NCBI GenBank assembly: GCA_022376925.1
Contig: JAIOJX010000028.1
Location: 70,707,001-70,771,000 of the forward strand
Source of the DNA: Tragulus kanchil
Lineage: Eukaryota; Chordata; Mammalia; Artiodactyla; Tragulidae
Direction: 5' to 3'
Length of the DNA stretch: 64,000 nucleotides
The position numbers were made by a program, and so were the translations under genes. Shown in pieces: positions 36,885 to 46,338 of this stretch. The notes beneath the pieces were generated by a model. The model made no database searches. It saw only the letters and a program-made list of their open reading frames with translations, and was not told the origin of the DNA. Every line of letters begins with the position of its first letter. Positions within the stretch are counted from its first letter, which is position 1.

Positions 36885-37793
36885 TTTGCCTTCTTTTCCT
36901 TTTATCTTAATATTCAGAGTATGAATGTGATGGCTAGTACTGATTCTGGAGCCATAAACTTGAGGGTCCTAGGAACACAAATGAAGAAACTTCAGAGCTA
37001 CTCTATCAGCCATGAACTGGCTACATCCACATTTTTCTGTGAGAGTGAAATAAGATTCTAAATTGTGCATCTTCTGTTAATTGTATTTTCTATCAAATTC
37101 AGCCAAACCTAATTTTTAGTAATAAAATGTATTGGATATAATCAGAGCATTACTGTCCAGCTTCCCTACCCCTAGTTTCTGACAGAGCTCTGGATGAGTC
37201 TTTCATTGTCTGCATCACAGAGTTTTAAATCTGGTACCTGCTCAAAAACTGAGGAATGAGCACCTGATATGAAATTAATTATTTAGAATTGAGACATTTT
37301 TGAGCTGGAGGAATGAGTTTTACCTTAATTCCTGTTATTTCTAACTTTAGCATGATTTTATATGTATCTGTCTATAAGGAGGAAATATATTTCTAAAATG
37401 TGTGTTTGTATGTATATATTGAACCTAAGAAGATATAAATACATCCTATACTTGAGTATTGAGTTTTTACAGCAAAGCTATATTCAGAGTAGTTTAAAAA
37501 CATGTTATTGTAGGCATCCATTTTAAATCTATGAGCATTTCATTGCAGTACATAAACATGTTCAAGGATAGGGATTGATAATGAGATTTACTGACTTCAT
37601 AAGTGTTGCAAGTGCTTGGCCTTCATCCTCATGCCTTATGATTTTTATAAGCCACTGAATATATCTCAAAAGGAGAATATAACCTGCCATGGGTTATGCT
37701 GACCAAAACATTTAAATTTTCAGTGAGACATGTAATAAGTCAGTATATTCAGGTACTTTTATTAAAAGCTAGAGTCGTTGATAAACTCTGGTC

Positions 37794-37812
37794 TTTTTTT
37801 TTTTTTTTTTTT
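37794..37812 (-). other. Poly(A) tail of the ERV retrocopy, copy A
   Basis: (T)19 on the plus strand directly abuts LTR R sequence. On the minus strand AATAAA (37832-37827) is followed 14 nt later by the A run, the spacing of a genuine polyadenylated 3' end. A provirus would continue into U5 here. Copy B has (T)18 at 38997-39014. Confidence 0.8.
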
Positions 37813-38123
37813 AGATAAGAAATGGATTTATTCAGATTCAGAGAAAGCACACTCCATAGACAAGAGTGTCGGCCATGGTAGAGCGAATCCAGCGGCCCTA
37901 AAAAGATGGCATTCTTAGCTTTTATGGGCTGGGTAATTCCATATGCTAATGAGTGGGAGGATTATTCCAGCTCTTTTAGAGTAGGGGTGGAACTGTTATG
38001 GCGCCTCTGGGTGTGTCATTTAGCTTTCAGACTGAGGATCAGGTCTTCCATCTTGGACCCATTTGATTCTCATGGGCTTATGCTGTTTCCTATGCCCTGC
38101 CCGTTTCCCTCCTAACCCTTGCA
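37813..38123 (-). mobile_element. ERV 3' LTR U3-R lacking U5, copy A
   Basis: A purine run GAAGGGGAAA (38133-38124, minus strand) that can serve as the polypurine tract is followed by TGCAAGGG, then U3 (ATTTGATTCTCATGGGCTTA on plus), TATAAAAGC near 37920, R and AATAAA. It ends at poly(A) with no U5. Repeated at 39015-39325. Confidence 0.75.
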
Positions 38124-38133
38124 TTTCCCCTTC

Positions 38134-38580
38134 AAGAGATTTTACTCCCATATTCTTATGGGAGGCAGAAGGGCAAAGGTCCGTTTTCTGTAATTGCTTC
38201 AAGGCTGGGCATGGGCATTGACCCTGCCTATCAGGGAGTAAAAAATCTCTTGAGTACCTGATCTAGGGGCCCCATGGGCAGGGCAGCTCCTAGTTTTAGT
38301 CCTTATGGGTTGAAATCCCTACATAGCCGTCATCTTGACGTAGAGTGGTAGTAACTGGGTTCCTTAGCCTTCCTATGGATCCTCTTGATGATGAAGCACA
38401 TTTTGTACCAGCACCAGGGTACAAATATATCTATAAGTGGCAAAAGACTTAAAAGACATGGTCAAACATCTGATTACAGTGTGTGATAAAGTTGGGTTAC
38501 AATAACCAGAATTACAAACAATTACATTTAATTTAACATGTTAAATAATCTTAGTTAACTTTGTCTTTGCTATGTCACAG
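38134..38580 (-). other. Internal ERV part upstream of the 3' LTR, unassigned
   Basis: By position this should be the end of env, but I see no convincing env motif; the frame is broken. Repeated at 39336-39782 and continuing at 39783-40019 without recognised coding sequence. Confidence 0.4.
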
Positions 38581-39014
38581 GGAGGAAATATATTTCTAAA
38601 ATGTGTGTTTGTATGTATATATTGAACCTAAGAAGATATAAATACATCCTATACTTGAGTATTGAGTTTTTACAGCAAAGCTATATTCAGAGTAGTTTAA
38701 AAACATGTTATTGTAGGCATCCATTTTAAATCTATGAGCATTTCATTGCAGTACATAAACATGTTCAAGGATAGGGATTGATAATGAGATTTACTGACTT
38801 CATAAGTGTTGCAAGTGCTTGGCCTTCATCCTCATGCCTTATGATTTTTATAAGCCACTGAATATATCTCAAAAGGAGAATATAACCTGCCATGGGTTAT
38901 GCTGACCAAAACATTTAAATTTTCAGTGAGACATGTAATAAGTCAGTATATTCAGGTACTTTTATTAAAAGCTAGAGTCGTTGATAAACTCTGGTCTTTT
39001 TTTTTTTTTTTTTT

Positions 39015-39325
39015 AGATAAGAAATGGATTTATTCAGATTCAGAGAAAGCACACTCCATAGACAAGAGTGTCGGCCATGGTAGAGCGAATCCAGCGGCCC
39101 TAAAAAGATGGCATTCTTAGCTTTTATGGGCTGGGTAATTCCATATGCTAATGAGTGGGAGGATTATTCCAGCTCTTTTAGAGTAGGGGTGGAACTGTTA
39201 TGGCGCCTCTGGGTGTGTCATTTAGCTTTCAGACTGAGGATCAGGTCTTCCATCTTGGACCCATTTGATTCTCATGGGCTTATGCTGTTTCCTATGCCCT
39301 GCCCGTTTCCCTCCTAACCCTTGCA
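39015..39325 (-). mobile_element. ERV 3' LTR U3-R, copy B
   Basis: Same as 37813-38123, displaced 1202 bp in duplication 14. Confidence 0.75.
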
Positions 39326-40019
39326 TTTCCCCTTCAAGAGATTTTACTCCCATATTCTTATGGGAGGCAGAAGGGCAAAGGTCCGTTTTCTGTAATTGCT
39401 TCAAGGCTGGGCATGGGCATTGACCCTGCCTATCAGGGAGTAAAAAATCTCTTGAGTACCTGATCTAGGGGCCCCATGGGCAGGGCAGCTCCTAGTTTTA
39501 GTCCTTATGGGTTGAAATCCCTACATAGCCGTCATCTTGACGTAGAGTGGTAGTAACTGGGTTCCTTAGCCTTCCTATGGATCCTCTTGATGATGAAGCA
39601 CATTTTGTACCAGCACCAGGGTACAAATATATCTATAAGTGGCAAAAGACTTAAAAGACATGGTCAAACATCTGATTACAGTGTGTGATAAAGTTGGGTT
39701 ACAATAACCAGAATTACAAACAATTACATTTAATTTAACATGTTAAATAATCTTAGTTAACTTTGTCTTTGCTATGTCACAGGGACCTTGTAAAACATCC
39801 CAAAGTTACTTTTTAGTCAGATAAGATCATACGTCACTGTGAGACAATATTTATTTTCTAATTGAAACTATATGAAGATCTCCAAAGTACAAATCACTTA
39901 AAGGCAGAGAATTTTACCACAATTTGTCGAACCATAATCTGTTTGTCAAAAGTGGCATTATAAGAATACTTTGGAGGAAGAGACCAAATCTAGTTTGGTC
40001 TTAACCCATCTCTATTAAA

Positions 40020-40343
40020 ATCCATTACCCAACCCAACTAAATCATGATCATGAATAACTCTTTGTCTATATTAAATACACAGTGAGGGTGGTTCCCTTT
40101 CTCCTCCAGAGACTGAATGGCCACTAACTTATTTAATAAATCTCTCCCCAATAAATGTATAGGACAATTAGGCACAAATAGAAACAAATGCAAAAACAGT
40201 TGTCTGTTAGCATTGCACAAAACAGGCTCCAGTAAAGTGTGCCCCTGTTTCTTTCCTGACAACCCCATTACATACTCTTTATAACTGTTAAGGTTTTAAT
40301 CTTTTGGGTTAAGACTGAGAAGGTTGCACCAGTGTCTATAAGA
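40020..40343 (-). pseudogene. Broken retroviral protease (pro/pol) fragment
   Basis: On the minus strand the retroviral aspartic protease motif LIDTGA lies at about 40345-40325 (codons for DTGA at 40336-40325). A frame 40268-40038 contains LLGRDLL, the conserved block at the protease C terminus. The two motifs are in different frames, so at least one frameshift lies between them. gag and the start of pro are absent; U5 of an LTR is fused directly upstream. Motif types fit a gammaretrovirus-like (class I) ERV. No function is expected. Confidence 0.75.
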
Positions 40344-40344
40344 A

Positions 40345-40684
40345 ATTCTTCATGTCTCTTTACAGAGAAGAATTCAGCAAGAGACAAAGTGATAGGTAAG
40401 AAATGGATTTATTCAGATTCAGAGAAAGCACACTCCACAGAGTGTGGGCCATGGCAGAGCAAATCCAATGGCCCCGAAAACATGGCGTTCTTAGCTTTTA
40501 TAGGCTGTGTAATTCCATATGCTAATGAGTAGGAGTATTATACCAGCTCTTTTAGGAAAAAAGGCAGAACTGTCGTGGTGCCTCTGGGTGTGTCATTTAG
40601 CTTGCTGACTGAGGATCAAGGTCTGTTCTGCCATCTTGGACCCATTTGATTCTAATGGGTTTATGCTGTGTCTTTGGCCTGTCA
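40345..40684 (-). mobile_element. Internal ERV LTR (U3-R-U5) fused to protease
   Basis: U3 begins near 40684 (TGACAGGCCAAAGACACAGC on minus). TATAAAAGCTAAGAACGCCA follows near 40503, AATAAA at about 40412-40407, and U5 ends at ATGAAGAA where protease sequence starts. It is related to but clearly diverged from the 3' LTR at 37813-38123, so not a product of the recent duplications. Confidence 0.72.
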
Positions 40685-41154
40685 TTCTTTTCAAAAATTG
40701 TGCCCTGCCCACTTATGATTTAGATGCTATCCCTTCCAAAGTAGCTTCCCAAACAGTTATTAGTGCCCAAAAGTTGTCCTAAAGAAACTGCACGGAAGAC
40801 ATTTCCAATTGTGTTGACGATGAGCTGGAGCTGGTCTAGTGATAAGTTGGCAATAAAACGCCAGCACTTTTAATGGTTAGAGGGAGGGAATAAAAGCAAA
40901 ATACACCTTGGTGACCTCACAGGTCTTTTCAGGTTAACAAAAGAGAGAAAGAAACAAAGCAGGAATGAACAAGACTGCAAGAATGTAGGAGGAAACTCTC
41001 AGAGTCAAAGAGAACAGTATAATTCTGTCTTTCCGAGTCTACCTGGCTCACAGCTTCCTGTGGGCCTCTTTGGGACAAAGACCTAACTCTACACCTTTCT
41101 TACCTTATCACCGTCCCATCGTTCATGGTTGCCATCTGAAAGTGTTCTACCTTG
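40685..41154 (-). other. ERV internal stretch between leader and internal LTR
   Basis: On minus, a splice-donor-like AAGGTAAGAAAGG (about 41106-41094) follows the leader, and acceptor-like pyrimidine-AG sites are present downstream. A frame ends in a stop shortly before the internal LTR, which would suit an env C terminus by position, but no env motif is secure. Confidence 0.4.
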
Positions 41155-41395
41155 TTTTGAGACTTAAACCTAGGGCCCAGACCTAATCAAACCCTGTTTG
41201 GGACTTGAACCCATCCAAAACGCTGCTTGGAACTTGAATGCACATGGCCGGAACTTGAACCCAGCCAAAACCCTGCTTGGGTCATGAACCCAGGTGGCCG
41301 GGACTGGAACCAAGCCAAAACCCTGTTTGGTTCTTGAATGCACATGACTGGGACTTGAACCCACCAAAAATCCTGGTAATTAAAATCACTCACTC
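41155..41395 (-). repeat. ERV leader with about four 50-bp repeats carrying B-box-like motifs
   Basis: CCAAAA recurs at 41215, 41265, 41315 and 41363 (spacing 50, 50, 48). Minus-strand matches to GGGTTCAAGTCCC recur within the units. It is homologous to 18844-19139 but independently diverged. Confidence 0.8.
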
Positions 41396-41551
41396 AATGT
41401 CTGGACCCACTGAGGTTCAGATTCTTCATGTCTCTTTACAGAGAAGAATTCAACGAGAGACAAAGTGATGGGTGAGAAACGGATTTATTCAGATTCAGAG
41501 AAAGCACACTCCACAGACAGAGTGTGGGTCATGTAGAGCGAATCCAGCGGC
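41396..41551 (-). mobile_element. ERV R-U5, beginning at the apparent RNA start
   Basis: On minus it starts GGCCGCTGGATTCGCTCTAC, which in the other LTRs lies roughly 30 bp after TATAAAAGC, so the 5' edge coincides with the expected transcription start. AATAAATCC and a U5 end with GAAGAATCTGAACCTCAGTG follow. No U3 is present upstream, as expected of an RNA-derived copy. Confidence 0.7.
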
Positions 41552-41579
41552 CTCTTTTTTTTTTGTCCCCATCATGCCT

Positions 41580-41582
<3 letters not shown>

Positions 41583-41631
<49 letters not shown>
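41583..41631. repeat. (TA)n microsatellite
   Basis: About 24 TA units between the SINE tail and the ERV 5' edge. The length is probably unreliable in assembly. Confidence 0.95.
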
Positions 41632-41633
<2 letters not shown>

Positions 41634-41639
41634 TCCATT

Positions 41640-41856
41640 GTTTTATTCTTTGGCATGTGTGGTCTTCCCATTGCAGTGGCCCCTCTCATTGCAGAGCAAC
41701 TGCTCTGGGCGCATGCGCTCCAGAGCACTGGCTCATAATTGGACATACTGGTTCAGCAGCTCCATGGCACATGGGATCTTCCTGGGCCAGGGATTGAACT
41801 GGTGCCTCTTGCACTACAAGGCAGACTCCTTACCCACTGGATCACCAGGGAAGCCC
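41640..41856 (-). mobile_element. CHR-type SINE, full 5' end
   Basis: On minus it begins GGGCTTCCCTGGTGATCCAG at 41856 and contains CCAGTTCAATCCCTGGCCCA. It ends at CCAAAGAATAAAACAATGGA before the (TA)n tail. The 5' end abuts the CTGGTCTTTTTT direct repeat. Confidence 0.87.
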
Positions 41857-41867
41857 TGGTCTTTTTT

Positions 41868-42604
41868 AACTAGATTTTTTTTTTTTTTCATTTTTTTCAG
41901 GTTTGAATAATCAAGAATGGTGTTAAGGATAAAAGAATTCAAAATTGAAAACTAAAAGTACTGAATTCTGTGTAAAGGATATAGGGAAAACTTTGGATTT
42001 TGTACTCAAGTTGAAGTCTATATTGAAAAAAAAAAAAAAAAACCACAAATCAAACAAAGCAGTTATCATCTGTTAAGTAACTTTTAAAATCATAAGTAGA
42101 CTATGGTTAATTTCCTTCATCTTATAGTATTTCCCTTCATTATAGTTCCCTGAGAATTATTTATGTAAAGTCATAAATAATTATGCAAGTGAAAATTCAA
42201 ATTCTAGTAGAAAAAATCCAAATTTCAGACATTTCACTTTTTTTTTTATTAAAGCAGTTATAATTTGATATTATGAGACTGCAGAGAAAATATAGTTTAA
42301 GAAACTACAAGAATTTTTTTAGTATAAGTATCAATTACTTAAAGTTACAAATGTGTTCCGTAAAAAAATATTAGGTGATTTACAAAACTAACATATAAAT
42401 AAATAATAAAAGAAAATAAAAACATATAAAGGAAAAATGTAAAAAAAAGTACAAATTTTTAAAGAAATGATGTATAGTAGTTTAAATGAGTGAACCATAA
42501 AGATTGACATCATTGCTATATTTTGTTTCCTAGAAGTCAAAGAGAACAAAGTAATAACCAATCACATAACTATTATTACATTTTTTCTGAATGAAGGAGA
42601 TGTA
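41868..42604. other. AT-rich non-coding spacer
   Basis: Contains an (A)17 run near 42026-42042 and A/T-rich simple sequence; no gene recognised. Confidence 0.5.
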
Positions 42605-43249
42605 CCAGCTATTAAAAAATTTGGGATTGAAAGCGTTTGAATTTGAAAAACAGAAAAAACATACTGTGGATGTTAAAATGTTACCTGTAGCTGAATGAAC
42701 ATCTCAATGAAGATAAAATCACATTGGTCCCTTTTTTATAGTGAAATTATCTTGTGATATTTTAACATATTACTTTATATAGCAGTTATTCCATTAATAT
42801 TTGTATCTTCAATGCCAGACTAGAAGATCCTGAGGACCGAAATATGTCCCGTATTTGGGTCACAAATGTCATGTGTCAAACTTGTATCTATAACAGCTAA
42901 TAGAAATGTTTTTTAATAGTCAATGAATTATCAAAATTTATGCTAAGAAATACTGCCCAGTATTTTAATCACATAGCAGATAAATCAGAAGAATGCACAC
43001 AGCTAATGTATCTAAAAAGAAAATTCATAGTAGGCAGTGGTTATTAAATAACACTTCTGGATGTGAATAATAATGTAGATGTGAATAATATCATTGAAAA
43101 GGCCACATTTCCCCTTCTGTCAATATAAATTTTGCAATAACAGTGTAGAATGTGTCTTAAATTTAGGAATTAGAATTTAGATAACTCAGGCTATGAAATT
43201 AGGGGAGAATAATAATGACACTCATATATATTTATTACAGTATATTCAG

Positions 43250-43420
43250 CAGTTTTCTAACTTCTTCATGTTTAGAAACTAACATACTTCTCAGAGACAA
43301 CTTTTAAGATGACAGCATTACTATACTCATTTTCTAGTTATGGTCACTGAAGATCAGAGATGAAGGGCACACAGCTATCAAATGATTGAAACAAAGATTG
43401 AATCAAAGCTGATTCCTGGG
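43250..43420 (-). mobile_element. MIR SINE, copy A
   Basis: CTCATTTTCTAGTTATGGTC, then AGATGAAGGGCACACAGCTA and AAATGATTGAAACAAAGATT, are the reverse of the MIR core. Repeated at 44402-44572 and partly at 45617-45716. Confidence 0.7.
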
Positions 43421-44401
43421 TATATTGTTCTAATCAGGCCTTATTCCATACCTCTCAAGCATCTGAATGATTCACTTTATTTCTTGTATTTAATATTTCA
43501 GGTTACTTGAATTTTATTCAATTACTAAGATTGCTGGGAGTAACAAACTAATTGTTGACTTAATTTTTGATTTGTAGTGTTACTTAATTTTCTTGAATTT
43601 TTCATATTATATTTGTTGAGTGTTAGATCTGAGGAGGAATCACAATTTATGGGAGAACAAAATTCCAAGCAGGGTATGGCAAGAGGGGTCAAGTAGATTT
43701 TTAAAAATAATTTTATTTATTTATTTTTATAAAATAACAAAAACATACTGTGGATGTCCAGCTATTAAAAATTTGGGATTGAAAGCGTTTGAATTTGAAA
43801 AACAGAAAAAACATACTGTGGATGTTAAAATGTTACCTGTAGCTGAATGAACATCTCAATGAAGATAAAATCACATTGGTCCCTTTTTTATAGTGAAATT
43901 ATCTTGTGATATTTTAACATATTACTTTATATAGCAGTTATTCCATTAATATTTGTATCTTCAATGCCAGACTAGAAGATCCTGAGGACCGAAATATGTC
44001 CCGTATTTGGGTCACAAATGTCATGTGTCAAACTTGTATCTATAACAGCTAATAGAAATGTTTTTTAATAGTCAATGAATTATCAAAATTTATGCTAAGA
44101 AATACTGCCCAGTATTTTAATCACATAGCAGATAAATCAGAAGAATGCACACAGCTAATGTATCTAAAAAGAAAATTCATAGTAGGCAGTGGTTATTAAA
44201 TAACACTTCTGGATGTGAATAATAATGTAGATGTGAATAATATCATTGAAAAGGCCACATTTCCCCTTCTGTCAATATAAATTTTGCAATAACAGTGTAG
44301 AATGTGTCTTAAATTTAGGAATTAGAATTTAGATAACTCAGGCTATGAAATTAGGGGAGAGTAATAATGACACTCATATATATTTATTACAGTATATTCA
44401 G

Positions 44402-44572
44402 CAGTTTTCTAACTTCTTCATGTTTAGAAACTAACATACTTCTCAGAGACAACTTTTAAGATGACAGCATTACTATACTCATTTTCTAGTTATGGTCACT
44501 GAAGATCAGAGATGAAGGGCACACAGCTATCAAATGATTGAAACAAAGATTGAATCAAAGCTGATTCCTGGG
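44402..44572 (-). mobile_element. MIR SINE, copy B
   Basis: Same MIR displaced 1152 bp; its 3' part occurs a third time from 45617. Confidence 0.7.
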
Positions 44573-44851
44573 TATATTGTTCTAATCAGGCCTTATTCCA
44601 TACCTCTCAAGCATCTGAATGATTCACTTTATTTCTTGTATTTAATATTTCAGGTTACTTGAATTTTATTCAATTACTAAGATTGCTGGGAGTAACAAAC
44701 TAATTGTTGACTTAATTTTTGATTTGTAGTGTTACTTAATTTTCTTGAATTTTTCATATTATATTTGTTGAGTGTTAGATCTGAGGAGGAATCACAATTT
44801 ATGGGAGAACAAAATTCCAAGCAGGGTATGGCAAGAGGGGTCAAGTAGATT

Positions 44852-45195
44852 TTTTAAAAATAATTTTATTTATTTATTTTTATCTTTAGTTGCACTGGGT
44901 CTTCTTTTCTCTAGTTGTGGCAAGCATGGGCTACTCTGTAGTTGCCTTGCATGGACTTTTTATTGCAGTGGCTTCTCTTGTTGCAGAGTACAGGATCTAG
45001 GGCATGGGGGCTTCAGTTGTTATGGCACATGGGCTCAGTAGTTGCGCCTCCCAGGTTTTAGAGCACAGTCTCAACAGTTGTAACACACTGGCTTAGCTGC
45101 CCTGCAGCATGGGGGATCTTCCTCGACCAGGGATCAAACCCATGCCTCCTGTATTGGCAGGTGGATTCTTTATCACTAAGCCACCAGGGAAGCCC
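44852..45195 (-). mobile_element. CHR-type SINE, full length with target-site duplication, copy A
   Basis: On minus it runs from GGGCTTCCCTGGTGGCTTAG (45195) to an A/T-rich tail (ATAAATAAATAAAATTATTT). AAGTAGATT flanks both ends (44843-44851 and 45199-45207), the expected duplication of an L1-mobilised SINE. It explains the 89-residue frame at 44772. Confidence 0.9.
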
Positions 45196-45994
45196 CCTAA
45201 GTAGATTGTAAATGTAAATCAGTTGATTTCACATAATTATGGTCTGTAATGTGAAATAGCTGCTTAAATTGTGACCAAAAAATTAGTTGGCCCTCTAACA
45301 CTGTTTTTAGGTTACATATAAAGAAATCACTAAAGTGGGAAAATATAATATTTTATGAATCTACAAAAGAAAGAGGGTATCTGGAACACCTTTGAGGTTA
45401 CATCAAAGTTTGTAATTTTAAAATCTACCATATGTATCAGAAAATATAGATATAATTGTGCTATCCCATTCGCCATTGATGAATGTGTTTGCTGCTATTT
45501 GAATGATTGCTAACAAATTGGTGACTTGCTGTCAGCATTACAATCAGAGTGCACAAATTATTACAAGAGAAATTTGCCATTCTAATTATATTCTGCTTGC
45601 ATAAGATATCAAAGCTCTATACTCATTTCTAGTTATGGTCACTGAAGATCAGAGATGAAGGGCACACAGCTATCAAATGATTGAAACAAAGATTGAATCA
45701 AAGCTGATTCCTGGGTATATTGTTCTAATCAGGCCTTATTCCATACCTCTCAAGCATCTGAATGATTCACTTTATTTCTTGTATTTAATATTTCAGGTTA
45801 CTTGAATTTTATTCAATTACTAAGATTGCTGGGAGTAACAAACTAATTGTTGACTTAATTTTTGATTTGTAGTGTTACTTAATTTTCTTGAATTTTTCAT
45901 ATTATATTTGTTGAGTGTTAGATCTGAGGAGGAATCACAATTTATGGGAGAACAAAATTCCAAGCAGGGTATGGCAAGAGGGGTCAAGTAGATT

Positions 45995-46338
45995 TTTTAA
46001 AAATAATTTTATTTATTTATTTTTATCTTTAGTTGCACTGGGTCTTCTTTTCTCTAGTTGTGGCAAGCATGGGCTACTCTGTAGTTGCCTTGCATGGACT
46101 TTTTATTGCAGTGGCTTCTCTTGTTGCAGAGTACAGGATCTAGGGCATGGGGGCTTCAGTTGTTATGGCACATGGGCTCAGTAGTTGCGCCTCCCAGGTT
46201 TTAGAGCACAGTCTCAACAGTTGTAACACACTGGCTTAGCTGCCCTGCAGCATGGGGGATCTTCCTCGACCAGGGATCAAACCCATGCCTCCTGTATTGG
46301 CAGGTGGATTCTTTATCACTAAGCCACCAGGGAAGCCC
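45995..46338 (-). mobile_element. CHR-type SINE, copy B
   Basis: Same SINE with the same flanks, displaced 1143 bp. A truncated head occurs again at 47497-47535 and the tail at 43706-43730, both at duplication edges. Confidence 0.9.

Larger units (their letters stand above)
35125..37370. repeat. Tandem near-identical duplication 13 of 23
   Basis: Copy A is 35125-36239 and copy B is 36246-37370, offset 1121 then 1119. Near its end copy A lacks a stretch (GAGCTGGAGGA) that copy B has at about 37303-37313. The unit includes a MER5A. Confidence 0.95.
37378..39785. repeat. Tandem near-identical duplication 14 of 23
   Basis: Copy A is 37378-38580 and copy B is 38581-39782, offset 1203 then 1202 (one T fewer in the poly-T). 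There is no spacer; GGGA is shared at the joins. It doubles the 3' end of the ERV retrocopy. Confidence 0.96.
37788..41867 (-). mobile_element. Composite LINE-mediated insertion: CHR SINE plus retrocopied ERV transcript
   Basis: Minus-strand order: CHR SINE (41856-41640), (TA)n, A-rich tail, ERV R-U5-leader (41551-41155), unassigned internal part, a second LTR (40684-40345), protease fragment, unassigned part, 3' LTR U3-R (38123-37813), poly(A). CTGGTCTTTTTT occurs at both outer edges (37788-37799 and 41856-41867). On the insert strand the outer site reads TT then AAAAAAGACCAG, the preferred L1 endonuclease target. Either the SINE inserted first and the ERV RNA landed in its A-rich tail, or reverse transcriptase switched templates in one event. 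Without duplication 14 it is about 2.85 kb. Confidence 0.65.
42605..44882. repeat. Tandem near-identical duplication 15 of 23
   Basis: Copy A is 42605-43730 and copy B is 43758-44882, offset 1153 then 1152. The spacer 43731-43757 is an imperfect echo of 42648-42674 (CATACTGTGGATGT block). One A/G difference lies near 43209/44361. Confidence 0.95.
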
